Assembly: GCA_032622095.1 (NCBI GenBank)
Contig: CP136061.1
Location: 95,537,345 to 95,601,344, forward strand
Source: Siphonodentalium dalli
Lineage: Eukaryota > Mollusca > Scaphopoda > Gadilida > Siphonodentaliidae
DNA: 64,000 nucleotides
Direction: 5' to 3'
The translations under genes and the position numbers were made by a program. Shown in pieces: positions 32,397 to 43,888 of this stretch (the stretch's first letter is position 1; every line of letters starts with the position of its first letter). A model generated the notes under the pieces. That model saw only the letters and a program-made list of their open reading frames with translations. It ran no database searches and had not been told where the DNA came from.

Positions 32397-32838
32397 GGAG
32401 ATCAGGGAATGCAGTACGTATACACCGTATTCAGATTGCCTATCTTGGAATAGGTTCAAGGTGTCTAAGCTGTCTAAGGGCAGACTTATGTAGTAGGAAA
32501 TCATTGATTGTTTAACCCTTGTTAGTGATTAGTAGCAGTACCCAGACTTTTCAAGAGCATTTATAAAATGGGGAGGAATGTGGTATAATTTCACTACTGG
32601 TACATGTGTAGTTGGTTGACATCAGTACTGAAAGTGTGACCGGACATGACCTGTTCACATATGGCAACAAACTTCCTGGGCAGTTGTACAGATTGTGTCA
32701 TACGGTATAATGCTGTCCTGTATCGGAAGCTGACCCCTTAGTCCGAGGCGTGACTTAATAATAAAAGGTGAGCGACACTTAAGATTATATCACCACAATA
32801 TTCATATTCAACAATGATGCCTCAAATAACATCATATA
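32397..32838. other. No gene recognised
   Basis: Open frames are short and without motifs, and no paired terminal repeats were found. Confidence 0.35.
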
Positions 32839-33287
32839 TTAACACTTTGAGTGCCACGGGCCGATCTCATCTGCCCTAATTTACAGTGTGTAAAATCGGC
32901 CCTAAAAAAATAAAAAATAAATTTGTTATTTTTTTTTTTTTATTTTTTTTTGTTTGGGTTGAATTTTTTTTGGGTATGCTTAAGCATGCTATAGCGAATT
33001 TAAAAACAAATTGGATAACACCTTAGGGGCATGTTATAACTCAAAACTATCACCAAGTATTCATAGTAATAATTTTGATGCCCATAAAAAACACAAGATT
33101 CCCTGGCACTAAACCTACTAAATATACCTGTTAAAGAATATAAGAAAAAATTATTAAAATTGTAAAAAATTGTAAAAAATAATAACAAAAGATGAAAAAT
33201 TGTTAGGCCAATGCATTCTCTTATATATGCGAGGCGACCTGTGGTCGACTCGCATATATAAGAGAATGCATTGGCACAGGGTATAAT
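32839..33287. mobile_element. TTAA MITE family A, reverse orientation, truncated at duplication edge
   Basis: TTAA|CACTTTGAGTGCCACGGG is the left boundary, in inverted orientation relative to the copy at 1122. Internal rearrangement lengthens it. The core hairpin is at 33207-33275. After 'GGCACAGGGTATAA' it changes abruptly into copy A of the segmental duplication at about 33288, and the outer terminal repeat is lost. Confidence 0.7.
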
Positions 33288-34056
33288 AGTCCGGGAGCTA
33301 ATAGGGGTACCCTTGCACCCCCCCCTGGGACTTAACTTCACCCCACTCATTTTGTTCCTTATTATGTCCTTCAACTTTTAAGCAATGTTAACAAGAAAAA
33401 AAAGTGGCTGTGTAGACTCCAGACAAAATGGCGTCCATCATGGCCGCCGTTTTTCAGCCCAGACCCTAAGTCAGTTTATGCAAATTATAGCGGGAAAATC
33501 TTTTAAAATGTATACAAATGTATATATTTTCGTGAAGCTGAGACATAATGACACATTTTGAGCCAAAATTTAAACTCACCATCCAAGATGGCCGCCAAAA
33601 TGGCCACCGGAAGTTGAAAATATAACATTTTTTCACAAATGTCTTTAGATCAATTCATGCTGTTTGGAACTGGTTGAGTAATGCAACTTTATTTTGTGTT
33701 TTGTATATTAACTGATCATTGGAGCAATGAAATGTGCAATTATTGGGGTCCTAACCCCCTTCCGATCCCTCAAAAATTCGATTTTACAGAATGCGGTATA
33801 AAATTTCACAAAAAATCACAATTGGGATTCTAGTCATATTTCAACAAGAAATGAACAGAACTTTGTAATGTAAGTGAGGCATATCATTAACTATTAATAT
33901 TCCAAATCACTGGAAACAAAATTCTTACTTTGGCTCAAAATGGCTGCCAATATGGCCGCCAAAATATGGAAAATGGTAAATATTACACCAGCGTGTCCTG
34001 CAATCGCTTACAAGTTGTGGTTGATGTAAAAAATTGGCTATTCTGCATTCTATACA

Positions 34057-34314
34057 TTGAATACTAACATGTCTGATGCACCATGGTTAATTGTTACTAT
34101 TGTCACCCCTGACATCGTCAAAAATATTGGACTTTTCTCTCAAAAACTTGACATAAATATGGGCAAAAATTCACTTGTGATTATCACCGTGATCGTTGTT
34201 GCTATTATCCTGTGGCGACAAGATGCTGTGAGGAACAATGATTGGGAACCAATGATTTCTTTTTGTCTGTACCATATGATCCACACATTTCATACAAAAC
34301 AAGACAGTCAATGA
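34057..34314 (+). pseudogene. Membrane-segment exon, copy A1, truncated by insertion
   Basis: The frame contains a hydrophobic run 'NSLVIITVIVVAIILWRQDA' followed by 'VRNNDWEPMISFCLYHMIHT'. In copy B the same frame continues a further 16 residues. Here it is cut at 'HTFHTK' by the 3.55-kb insertion and ends in 'QDSQ'. I read it as a single transmembrane segment followed by a basic/aromatic cytoplasmic-type tail. The family is not recognised. Related exons recur at 38447 and around the DIRS insertion. Confidence 0.4.
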
Positions 34315-35458
34315 CTGTGGGGTCGCTCACCAGACTGCAAAGACTGATAAGACTGGGACTCTGGAGACCACAACAGTCAGAACTTTTCATAATCACTTTA
34401 AAAGAAGTAGATATCTAAAGAGTTAAATCTAAAACAAAAAATTTGGAGTTATGTCCCTGGCCCCGCCCACATTTGACCCAGTGACCTGATTTGAACAAAT
34501 CTGAACCCCAGTCACCCAAGGATCCTTCATACCAAATATGAACCCATATAGCCTGATGGTATTTGAGAAGAAGTCACTTTAAGAATACTATGGAGGGAAA
34601 GAGTTATGGCCCTGGCTTCGCAACTATTTCAAGTGAACTCATTTGAACAAATCTGAATGTGAGTCACCTAGGGAACATCCACACCAAATATGAAACCATT
34701 CGGTCTTATTGTTCTGAAGATGTTTAAAAGAATTACTATGGTGGGAAAGAGTTATGGCCCTGGCTTCGCAACTATTTGACCCATTTGGTCTTATGGTTCC
34801 AGAGGAGAAGATGTTCAAATAATTGTTGTCGGACGGATGGACGGACAGACGATGGACGGACGAGGAGTGATGACTATAGCTCCGGCGGAGCACAGGTAGG
34901 GTGGCTGGTTGATAATTAAATCTCTTATCTCCGCCCCTATTTGAACAAACATGAATCCCCATCTATGAGATCCATTCATTTGGTAATTTCAGACATTAGA
35001 TTTTAAGAGTTGAACTTAACTGATTTTCCTAAAATGACCCCAAATCTGAAAAAATCTAAACCCCAGTCACCGAAGGACCATCCATACCAAACATAATCTA
35101 AATAGTCCAGATGGTTCTTGAGAAGAAATTGTTTTAAGAATTACTATGGAAGGAAAGAGTTATGGCCCTGACTTCTCACCTATTTGACCTGATGAACTCA
35201 TTTGAACAAATCTGAATGTGAGTCACCTGGGGGACATCCACACCTAAATATATAAACCCATTTGGTCTTTAATATGTATCTGGAGAAGAAAACAATTGAT
35301 GGACGGATAGAGACATATTGACAGATGGATGGATGGGAGAACAGTCTGAAATAGAGACTGACAAATTAAATCCAATATACCCCCCAAGTTTTCTTTGCAA
35401 AATCAGGGTATAATGAGTTCAACTGGATACTGGTGGTTAAGAACATAATATTCGAACA

Positions 35459-35600
35459 GACAAGCCTGAACATAGTGTCTGACATTTGCAGAATGAGGTC
35501 CCCAAAGGGTGAATTTAATGACACAATCCTGCAATGCGGGCTAGCATCACCAAATTCACCCTCTGGGGACCTCATTCTGTGTAGGCCTCAACTGCTATGG
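35459..35600. mobile_element. Diverged family D (hAT-like) MITE
   Basis: 'AGCCTGAACATAGTGTCTGA', then 'GCAGAATGAGGTCCCCAAAG', and the inverted arm 'CTCTGGGGACCTCATTCTG'. The outer right end is degraded. Confidence 0.55.
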
Positions 35601-35861
35601 GAGACATAGCATTAGATTGAAGTTCTCCAGTTAAAGTTGGTGATGTGCACCCATTGGGCACCTCAATTATGCATTTTATATTCACAAATTAGGGGATATA
35701 GAAACTAAACAGAAGGGCTAAAGTAAGTAAATATGTCAATTTAAGTGCCTATATACTTCCCAGAAGATGAGGCCTAAGCAGAATGAGGACCCTGGCTAGT
35801 GTATTTGGTGATGCTAGACTGCTGATTAGGCCTCAATGGCCAATAAAACCAAGGAACAGAT

Positions 35862-36091
35862 TGAAGTCCTTCAGTTGAAGTTGGTGATACACACCCATTG
35901 AGCACCTCAATTATGCATTTTATCTTCTGCAAATTAGGGGGACATTGAAACTGAACAGGTGGAAAAAAGTGACTATATCAATGAAGTCCTACAGTTGAAG
36001 TTGGTGATACACACCCATTGAGCACCTCAATTATGCATTTTATCTTCTGCAAATTAGGGGGACATTGAAACTGAACAGGTGGAAAAAGTGA
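35862..36091. repeat. Tandem direct duplication of ~115 bp
   Basis: 'GAAGTTGGTGATACACACCC' through 'TGAAACTGAACAGGTGGAAA' occurs twice in succession with almost no differences. A more diverged single copy precedes it at about 35615-35720. Confidence 0.75.
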
Positions 36092-36136
36092 CTAAATCAA
36101 ACTGTCAATTTGATACTTAGGATACTTCCCAGAAGA

Positions 36137-36268
36137 TGAGGACTAAGCAGAATTAGGTCCCTGGCGGGTGTATTTGGTGATGCTAGCATGTTGTATGGGG
36201 TAGCAACACTAAATTCACCATCTGGGGACCTCACTATGTAAATGTCAGACACACTATTTCCAGACTTG
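36137..36268. mobile_element. Diverged family D (hAT-like) MITE
   Basis: 'GGACTAAGCAGAATTAGGTC', then 'GGTGATGCTAGC', 'CACTAAATTCACCATCTGGG' and the end 'GACACACTATTTCCAGACTT'. A sister copy is at 36655-36787, with the same internal order. Confidence 0.55.
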
Positions 36269-36654
36269 AAGAAATCAAAGCCATTCACAGTATCATTGAA
36301 TGTCAGTCATCACCTAATGGAAGCACCAGTTTGTTGTTAAATTGCTACAGATATGTTTAGATTAGAATAATACATGTCATCTGGCCAGTTTATATAATTA
36401 ATGACCTGTACCTTTACAGATATATATGCCTCTGTGGTGAGAGGTATTAAATTGAGAGGTGATATGGCTTGGAAGGGATGTTGGTTGATGGCAGGGTTGA
36501 GCCTGGGCCATGTGGGAGTGGGAAGGTGGGGGAGGGTGGAATGTTTCCATAATTTCATTAAAGAGTAAAGTTTCATAACTCTGCAGATGTTATATATAAT
36601 GGTGTCACTTTTTTTCAAATTTTAAAACATGTTTTAAAAAAAATTGTCCCAGAA

Positions 36655-36787
36655 GATGAGGCCTAAGCAGAATAAGGTAATTGAGGGTGTATTTGGTGAT
36701 GCTAGCCTGCTGTATGGGGTAGCAACACTAAATTCACCATCTGGAGACTTCATTCTGCAAATGTCAGACACACTATGTCCAGGCTTG
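36655..36787. mobile_element. Diverged family D (hAT-like) MITE
   Basis: 'GGCCTAAGCAGAATAAGGTA' to 'GACACACTATGTCCAGGCTT'. It is closest to the copy at 36137, which suggests local duplication of the block. Confidence 0.55.
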
Positions 36788-37742
36788 GAGAAATGAACAA
36801 TGGACTATTCCTTGTAGACTCATGTAGAATAGTTGTTTAGCTAATGTCATGTCTTGTAATGACAGATGGTAAACTGGTCTGAAGCAAGCAGTCTTAGCAA
36901 GAGTATCGGGTGACCACACTATGATAAATTGGCTTTTTCAATAATAGAGGCTTCAGTGTTCTCTTAAAAATTAATAGTGCATAGCAAAGAGGTGTGAATT
37001 ATAAAGGGCCATAACTCTGTTAAAATATATCGGATCAAACCCATATTTTAACTTGATCTGTATATAAGTGTCAAAAATTAATATACCAAATTTGGTGTTG
37101 ATCAGATGAAAAATGTTTGAGTAATCCTGTCTTGGATGAATTCTATATCAAAACAAGAGTGGAAGGGGTTAAATAAACAATACCAAAATCCATACAGATG
37201 AAGAACATGCTAAGAAAAATCTAGGTAAGAAATATGAGGCTGTGATGTGTCCTAAACAAAAATTAAAGGTCAAAATGCAAAAATTAATTTGTTTCTTTTT
37301 AAAGTTATGTCCCTGGCTCTGCCCCTATTTGACCCAGTGACCCCATTTGAACAAATCTGAACCCCAGTCACCCAAGGTATCTCTGTACCAAATATAAGCT
37401 AAATCGGCCAAATATTTTTTTAGAAGAAGTCATTGTAAGAATTACTATGAGTTATGGCCCTGATTTCTCAACTAATTGGCCGGGTGACCTCATTTGAACA
37501 AATCTGAACACCAGTGACCCAAGGACCCTCCATACCAAATATTAGCTAAATCGGCCCAATGGTTCTGAACAAGAAGTCGTTGTAAGAATTACTATGGAGG
37601 AATAGAGTTATAGCCCTGGCTTCGCAACTATTTGACCCAGTGATCTCATTTGAACAAATCTGAATGAGAGTCACCTAGGGAACATCCACACCAAATATGA
37701 ACCAATTCGGTATGATGGTTTCAGAGGAGAAGATGCTTAAAA

Positions 37743-37805
37743 AAAGTTTGACGGACGGACGGACGGACAGACGGACAGACGGACAGACGGACAGACGGAC
37801 GCACG
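37743..37805. repeat. GACG-type microsatellite
   Basis: A run of GACGGACGGACGGACGGACA units with a period of 4 or 8. Similar runs lie at 30306-30350 and 34825-34862, in related repeats. Confidence 0.85.
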
Positions 37806-38300
37806 ACGGACGAGGAGTGATGACTATAGCTCCACCGGAGACTTCGTCTCAGGTGAGGTAAAAAGCACCCCAAATATTTGAGCAAGAAAAAGGACTAGAT
37901 TAAAGACTTAAAGAGAAGCATGTTCAGTGAACTTCTTACGAAGTATGAAAAAGCACGAAAGGTATTAATTCAGTATTATTATGCCCTAGTGACGGGCGGT
38001 ATTGGCCTTTCAAAAAAACTATGGTGTTTAATAAATGACACCGCAGTATACCATACTACACTACAATATATCAATTAAATTAAATAACACAGTAGTCAAT
38101 ATAAATTTTAATATACATGTATATGATGTACATGAAGGTATGTCTATAATGTTACGGATAATCTCCAGAACTGCAGGAAAGAAGGTTTCCTGTGTTATTG
38201 ATTTTTGTACCTGCTTACAGCTGAATGTAACGCTGAATTGGCATTATATTTGCAGAAGAATTTTCAGCAGAATAAGATATAAAATTTAAATTAATTTCAG

Positions 38301-38592
38301 AGGACGAGTGGTTTTGCAGCCCAAGATGCCTAAAAATGATAAAGACCATACCAACGAGTGTGTAAAAGGTCTGACATGGAACGGCATCCTCGGGACATGA
38401 TGTGGTGACGTGTGTACACGTGTCGTGCTGTGCTGTTTGTTTTCAGATACTCTCACAATCTGATACGGACCTCAGAGTCCAATAATAGAGGGCTCTGTTG
38501 GGGGTGTAGTGATTGTCACTGTGATCATTGTTGCTATTATCCTGTGGCGACAAGATGCTGTGAGGAACAATCATTGGGAACTAATGATTTAA
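38301..38592 (+). pseudogene. EDEWFC-type exon plus membrane exon, copy A2
   Basis: After 'TTAATTTCAG' the exon reads 'EDEWFCSPRCLK', then loses frame because one A is missing relative to copy A3. After 'GTTTTCAG' (38446) a frame encodes 'VGGVVIVTVIIVAIILWRQD' and 'AVRNNHWELMI', then TAA at 38590. This suggests a gene with a Cys-containing exon followed by a transmembrane exon. Copy B has the same pair at 51746-52032. Family unknown. Confidence 0.4.
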
Positions 38593-38758
38593 TTTTGTCA
38601 GTACCATATGATCCACACATTTCATACAAAAAAAGCACCCCAAATATTTGAGCAAGAAAAAGGACTAGATTAAAGACCTAAAGAGCAGCAGGTTCAGTGA
38701 ACTTCTTACGAAGTAGAAGAATTTTCAGCATAAGAACATAAAATTTAATTAATTTCAG

Positions 38759-38987
38759 AGGATGAGTGGTTTTGCAGCCCACGATGCTTGAAAAATGAGA
38801 AAGACCATGCCAACGAATATGTAAAAGGTCTGACATGGCACGGCATCCTCGGACATGATTTTGTGGACATGTGTCATGCTGTTTGTTTTAACATAGTCTC
38901 AAACAAACTGATGCCGACCAGATACTCGCTCTCACACAATCTGATGACCCGAGTCCAATAATAGAGGATGTTGTTGGCGGTGTTGCG
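38759..38987 (+). pseudogene. EDEWFC-type exon, copy A3, interrupted by DIRS element
   Basis: The exon after 'TTAATTTCAG' is open: 'EDEWFCSPRCLKNEKDHANE', then 'YVKGLTWHGILGHDFVDMCH'. It reaches the membrane-like segment 'IEDVVGGVAI', where the DIRS element begins. A frame difference near 38940 separates the two parts in copy A but not in copy B, which lacks about 20 bp there. The rest of the membrane exon ('VVLLWRQDAVRNNDWE') is found beyond the element at about 44050-44110. Confidence 0.45.
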
Positions 38988-39140
38988 ATTTTACTTCTAG
39001 AATTAAGCACTTACCTCACATCGCTCTGAATTACCGTCTTTACACATTAAACTCGCCCGTTTCCGGTTCGCATTTTTAACAGAACCGGTTCGCATTTTTA
39101 ACCGAACCGGAACCCCTAACGAAATTAGGTGACGTGAATC
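38988..39140 (+). repeat. DIRS copy A left inverted terminal repeat
   Basis: 'ATTTTACTTCTAGAATTAAG' followed by 'CACTTACCTCACATCGCTCT' and a G+C-richer stretch that includes 'ACCGAACCGGAACCCCTAAC'. The inner part pairs with 43889-43990. The outermost 45 bp pair with the first half of the internal complementary region instead. Confidence 0.85.
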
Positions 39141-39206
39141 AGTATCGTCTTGGCGCCGTCGCGTTAAGTCGCATATCTATTTACTCTCATACGATGTCTT
39201 CCGATA

Positions 39207-40672
39207 GTGATAGTTCAGCGTGTAATGACTAATAATTATGTCACGTCGTCTCCTCCTCATGGAGCGAAAGGCAAAGCTAAAGCAGCTCGAAAGCCGACGA
39301 AATACGTTAAATTACAACATAAATTTAACGGCAAAATCGAAGGGTTGCGTGATGAGTTTGGTGGAAAACTTGACCAAATTCTTGTCAACATGCGAACAAT
39401 TGTAACCCCTCCCCCAGCACAGTCAGCACCACAATGGGCTACTGTTCCACCTGCTGTAACTATGGCGACACAAAGTCAGCCAGCATATAGTCAGGACCAG
39501 GCGTCACCACGACAGCCGAGTCTAGTGGCAGTGCATGATATTTCGTCACAAAGACGAACGAGCACACAATTTCAACGGTCACAAAGACCTGATTCTTCTG
39601 ACTCTTGATGATAATGTTCAAGAGGAAGATATTGTTTCATTGGGACACACCCAAAGTATGAACGATTTTGACAGTCATTCCTGAAATGACTGCAGACACA
39701 TTAGTCAATAAAGGTCTTTTTGAATTGTTTGGTGTCGATGCCCTTCCTAAATCAAAGGAAGAAAAGGCGGGCATCAATATCGAGGACTGTCAGAAGACAA
39801 TTCTCCTGGAAAACTGGCATTCAAAAACTCCAAATAAACTAACAGCTTTTCCTGAGGAATCACTTGTTCAGTTTCCTGTCAGCGATAAAACTGCTGACTT
39901 TCTGGCTATTCCGTCACTGGATGACACAGTTGGAAAAGTTCTGGTCAAGAAACGTGGCAAAAAAGCCGCTTTCTCGGGACATGGGAATAAATTCCTGTTC
40001 TCACAGCCATACAAAATGTTGGAAAAATTAGCTTACTGTGGACAAGCAGCAGCCCATATGGGTATTGTGTAACTGATGTATCTTCAGCATAATCTGGGAT
40101 CAATCCTTTCCGCTATGTCTACCGGTAGTACGACTGACAGCTCGGAATTGGTTGGCCAACAGGTCAAAGATGCGTTCTGTTTAACTACGAAGTGTCTCGA
40201 CCAGATGGGCCGTACTGGTGGTTTCCACCATATCATCCGGCGTCAACTCGCCATGACAGATACCGGTCTACATGTATATGAAGCCGATGACAATCAGGAG
40301 CTTTCCAACCTTCCTCTCACCTCGGAAGGTGTATTTGGTCCTGAACTGGTTTCATTTTTGAAGAATCGCAAAGATTCCAATAAAGCTCTGGATGACCTGT
40401 TATCAGATTTCCACAAACGTCAGGACCGAAAACGGAAATTCCCAGACACTTCTACTGCTACTAGTACGAAGAAATCTTTCTATAATCAGGGACAAAACCC
40501 TACCGGTAGTTCGTCCACCAATCAGAACACCAAATTCTGGACTCCTAAACCCACTGCCCGTGCTTCTCTCAGCAAGGCACCAGGTAACAAGTCAAAAGTG
40601 CCATTTCGGATTCCGAAATTCAGAGCAAAGCCTTCCAACTACAAAAAAGAGTGGCAACAGATGACTTGGTGA
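39207..40672 (+). pseudogene. DIRS copy A gag-like region
   Basis: A basic N-terminal segment ('GAKGKAKAARKPTKYVKLQH') and a Pro/Gln-rich linker end at a TGA (39606). A short second frame ('NVQEEDIVSLGHTQ') leads to a third frame from 39668 ('NKGLFELFGVDALPKS'), which meets an in-frame TAA at 40070 and then continues ('VKDAFCLTTKCLDQMGRTGG'). The 'LDQMGRTGGFHHIIRRQL' segment resembles DIRS gag. The C-terminus overlaps the RT frame by 22 bp in another frame, as in known DIRS elements. Copy B shares the first three breaks. Confidence 0.7.
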
Positions 40673-42508
40673 GTATTGTCAACCCCACAACATCTTTTGT
40701 AAATATCCATCCCGAAATTCCAGTAGGTGGTCGGTTTACACACTTCGTACCAAACTGGGAGAAATTAACCCAAGACCGCTGGCTATTGACTATTGTCAGA
40801 CAAGGTTACCAACTACAGTTTACCCATGTTCCACCGTTCAACGGGGTCAAACAAACTCGTGTTCCTGCCACAACTCTGGGTTTACTCAAAGACGAGGTCG
40901 CAAAACTTTTAGCGCTCAACACAATCGAGCTGGTGCCTTCTCAGTCAATGAACGAAGGTTTTTACAGTACATTATTCCTAATTGAGGCCCGTGATCAATC
41001 TAAAGAAACTAAATGTGTTTCTCCAAAAACAGTCCTTCAAAATGGACACACTAGCCAAAACGTTGACGTTAGTACAGCCAAACGATTGGGCATTTTCTCT
41101 GGATATCCAAAAAGCTTTCATGCACATAATGATTTATCCACCGCACAGGAAATTTCTCCATTTCTGTGTGGACGGAACAGCTTACCAGTTCCGCGCTTTA
41201 TGTTTCGGCCCAACATGCTCACCGAGAATTTGGACGAAAGTCAGTGCAGGAGCCGCCTCTTGCCTCCAAAAGAGGGGTTTACGGCTCGTTGTTTATCTCA
41301 ACGATTTGCTTGCGTAAACCAGAGTCCTGTGCAGTTGCAAAAACAGCGCGATCTTTTGTTGACAACTCTAAAAAATCTGGGGTTCTTGATTAATTTCGAG
41401 AAATCACAACTGACTCCTACTCAATCCATAATATATCTGGGAGCACATCTTCAACTGGACATGGGCTCCCAAAGTCTGGAGCGAATTCGTTGTCTACAAC
41501 TAACAGTTACAAGGTTAAATGCAGGCCACAATACGGTCAGACATTATCTGCAAGTTGTGGGCATGATTGCTTCATGCTTGAATCTGATGACCAATGCCAG
41601 ACTATTCATGCGACCAATTCAATTATTTCTCCTTTCACATTGGAAACCAGGGATGGACATGGACAGGGAACTTCCATGCCCGAAATATCTCATCCCTCAT
41701 TTAAATTGGTGGTTACATGCAGCCAACATTTCCAAAGGCCTATCCCTAGTACCTGTGAAGGTAACAAAAGTTATCACAACCGATGCCAGTTTACAGGGCT
41801 ACGGGGGACATATGGACGAACACATTTTTCAGGGCACTGGTCTCCCCAAGAGAGGACATTCCACATAGACAATCTCGAAATGAGAGCGGTATTATTGACC
41901 CTAAAACATTTCACACCAGCCCTGCGAAATCAACATGTCCTGGTTTGCTCGGACAACACAACTGTAGTCCAATATATCAACAAACAGGGCGTGACAACTG
42001 TCAACTACTATGGGAACTTTGGATATTTGCAATCGAGCAGAAAATATCACTCCAATCAGCTCATATTTGTGGCAGGGACAATCACCTGGTCGACAGTCTC
42101 AGTCGAGTCAAGATTTTGGAAAACGAGTGGGTGTTAGACGATGGTATAACTCAGCGAATATTTCTCAACTGGGGCACCCCTCTGATCGATTTGTTTGCCA
42201 ATTACGTCAACAAAAAGACACCAGTCTTCTGCAGTTGGCACCCTCATCCACAAGCCTGGGGGACAGATGCCCTCGCACACAATTGGGAAGAGCTGTTTGC
42301 ATATACATTTCCTCCAATAGCTCTAATTCATAAAGTGCTGTCTCACATGCAGTTGTTCAATTATCAACTTATTCTGATAGCTCCTCATTGGCCGAATCAG
42401 ATTTGGTTTCCTCAGCTTCTACAGTTATTGATAGCCAAACTAATCTTGCTCCCCGGTCAGGACAACCTTCTCACACAGGGGACATGGATTCAACATCCCA
42501 ACCCATAG
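40651..42508 (+). pseudogene. DIRS copy A reverse transcriptase - RNase H region
   Basis: RT motifs include 'RPVINLKKLNVF', 'SLDIQKAFMHIMIYP', 'FRALCFGPTCSPR' and the polymerase box. Here the box reads YLNDLL where YxDD is required, so a catalytic Asp is lost. A 20-bp deletion at about 40980 removes the 'PKKNGE' segment, and a 1-bp deletion at about 41311 restores frame. RNase H follows ('TTDASLQGYGG', 'NLEMRAVLLTLKHF', 'CSDNTTVVQYINKQG'), then the DIRS-specific domain 'LIDLFANYVNKKTPVFCSWH'. These parts lie in three frames. Confidence 0.8.
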
Positions 42509-42859
42509 TCCCTCCGTTTGACTGCCTGGTTAATTCTCAACAGAGACCTCCAAGCAGAAGGAGTTTCTGGGGAAGCTCGAAATTTATTATCCGCCGCCTG
42601 GAGACCAGGCACTAAATGAGATTATCAATATAAATTTCGAAAATTAGGTAGCTGGTGTTCTGACCGACAAATTAATCCCCTTTCAGCAACTTTAACAGAT
42701 TGCTCTAATTTTCTAGCTGATCTTTATCATTCGGGGCTTCAATACTGTACCATCCGTGGGTACCAGTCAATGCTATATGTATGTATACCCCTTATTGACA
42801 ACAAACCAGTGGGCCAACATCCACAGGTAATTCGTCTATTGAAAGTTATCTGACCTCCA

Positions 42860-43468
42860 GTCCAGAAATTGCTTCCAGACTGGGATTTGCCTCTTGTTCT
42901 TCAGGCGTTACAACAACCTCCGTTTGAACCATTATCTCTGACTTCGCTTAAATACCTAACATGGAAAACGATCTTTCTAATTGCTATCACTTCATTCCGA
43001 AGATGCAGTGATTTACAATCATCCATCATTGAAGGAGCAATGTCAATGACTCAACGAGGCATTACTTTTATGTGACAAGGTCTTTCTAAACAAGATAGAC
43101 AGTCTCATTTGAGCGCATCAATTTTTATCCCTGCCTTTGAGGAAAATCCTCTACTGGATCCTAAGAGGTCACTTGAAGTTTACTTGGACAAAACAAAAGA
43201 TATCGGGGGTCCGGAATGTAACGTATTCATTTCTGTCAATAACCCTCACAAAGCGGTCTCTGCCCAAACCATTTCTGGCTGGATTGTTAATGCAATTAAA
43301 AAGAGTTATTCTGATTGCAGGTCAGGACAGTTACCATCATCTATCAAAGGACATTCCACTAGAGCACTAGGCCCATCCTGTGCATTGTATAAGGGTGCTT
43401 CAATTTCTGATGTTTTGTATCGCGCAGACTGGAGTCGTACAGACACGTTTGTCAAATTTTTTATATGA
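42860..43468 (+). pseudogene. DIRS copy A tyrosine recombinase region
   Basis: The first frame has 'TIFLIAITSFRRCSDLQS', where the RR pair holds the expected first catalytic Arg, and ends at a stop (43073). The second frame has 'SIKGHSTRALGPS', the HxxR pair, and the typical 'ADWSRTDTFVKF'. The nucleophilic Tyr expected just after KF is replaced: the frame reads FI and stops. An 11-bp deletion relative to copy B lies at about 42850. Not functional. Confidence 0.75.
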
Positions 43469-43722
43469 AGAATATATCGAAGTTTCTATTCTTCATACAT
43501 GAATATCTTCTTGGCGAGTTGCCGATGTACAGAATTTGTGTTATATACATGTTTGTATACTACTTTATTCATCTTTCTGAGAGCTGGAAGATGAACCACT
43601 TCTTGTAAATACGTTCATTGAAAAATTATAAACTGAACAGTCATTGTATACACCACACCGAGTTGTATAAGGATCGGAGAACAACTTGGTTCCGCAGCGA
43701 TAGATGCTCTGGAATCAGAAGT

Positions 43723-43825
43723 AATTCAGAGCGATGTGAGGTAAGTGCTTAATTCTAGAAGTAAAATTCGTAGATTTGGAACGAGTCCAAATTTTACGAA
43801 AGAATTATACTTACCTCACATCCGC
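43723..43825. repeat. DIRS copy A internal complementary region (ICR)
   Basis: Bases 43723-43765 are the exact complement of the element's left outer end ('AATTCAGAGCGATGTGAGGT' ... 'TCTAGAAGTAA'). Bases 43763-43825 are the near-exact complement of its right outer end ('AAAATTCGTAGATTTGGAAC' ... 'ACTTACCTCACATCC'). The two complements abut, sharing a few T/A bases. This is the DIRS hallmark: the template used to complete ends and circularise. Confidence 0.9.
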
Positions 43826-43888
43826 GTTACCCACCCACCTTCCCTACGACGTTGTTTCTCTTGGTACGCTCCGGCGCCACGCGAGACA

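Larger units (their letters stand above)
34303..37857. mobile_element. 3.55-kb insertion specific to copy A
   Basis: Copy B reads 'TTTCATACAAAAAAAGCACC' without interruption. Copy A reads 'TTTCATACAAAA', then the insertion, then 'AAAAAGCACC', so an A-run is at both edges. The insert holds repeats with 'CATTTGAACAAATCTGAA' and 'GAGTTATGGCCCTGGCTTCG' (at about 34500-34900, 35050-35280 and 37310-37740), family D fragments, and 'GACGGACGGACGG' stretches that end in 'GAGGAGTGATGACTATAGCT'. No transposase was found. Confidence 0.75.

Noticed and set aside
33420-33620. 'GATGGCCGCCAAAATGGCC' repeats as a coding or regulatory array
   Set aside because: Short, irregular and typical of interspersed non-coding repeats; no constant spacing and no frame.
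37743-37805. GACG microsatellite as a protein-coding repeat
   Set aside because: Tetranucleotide period and no flanking open frame.
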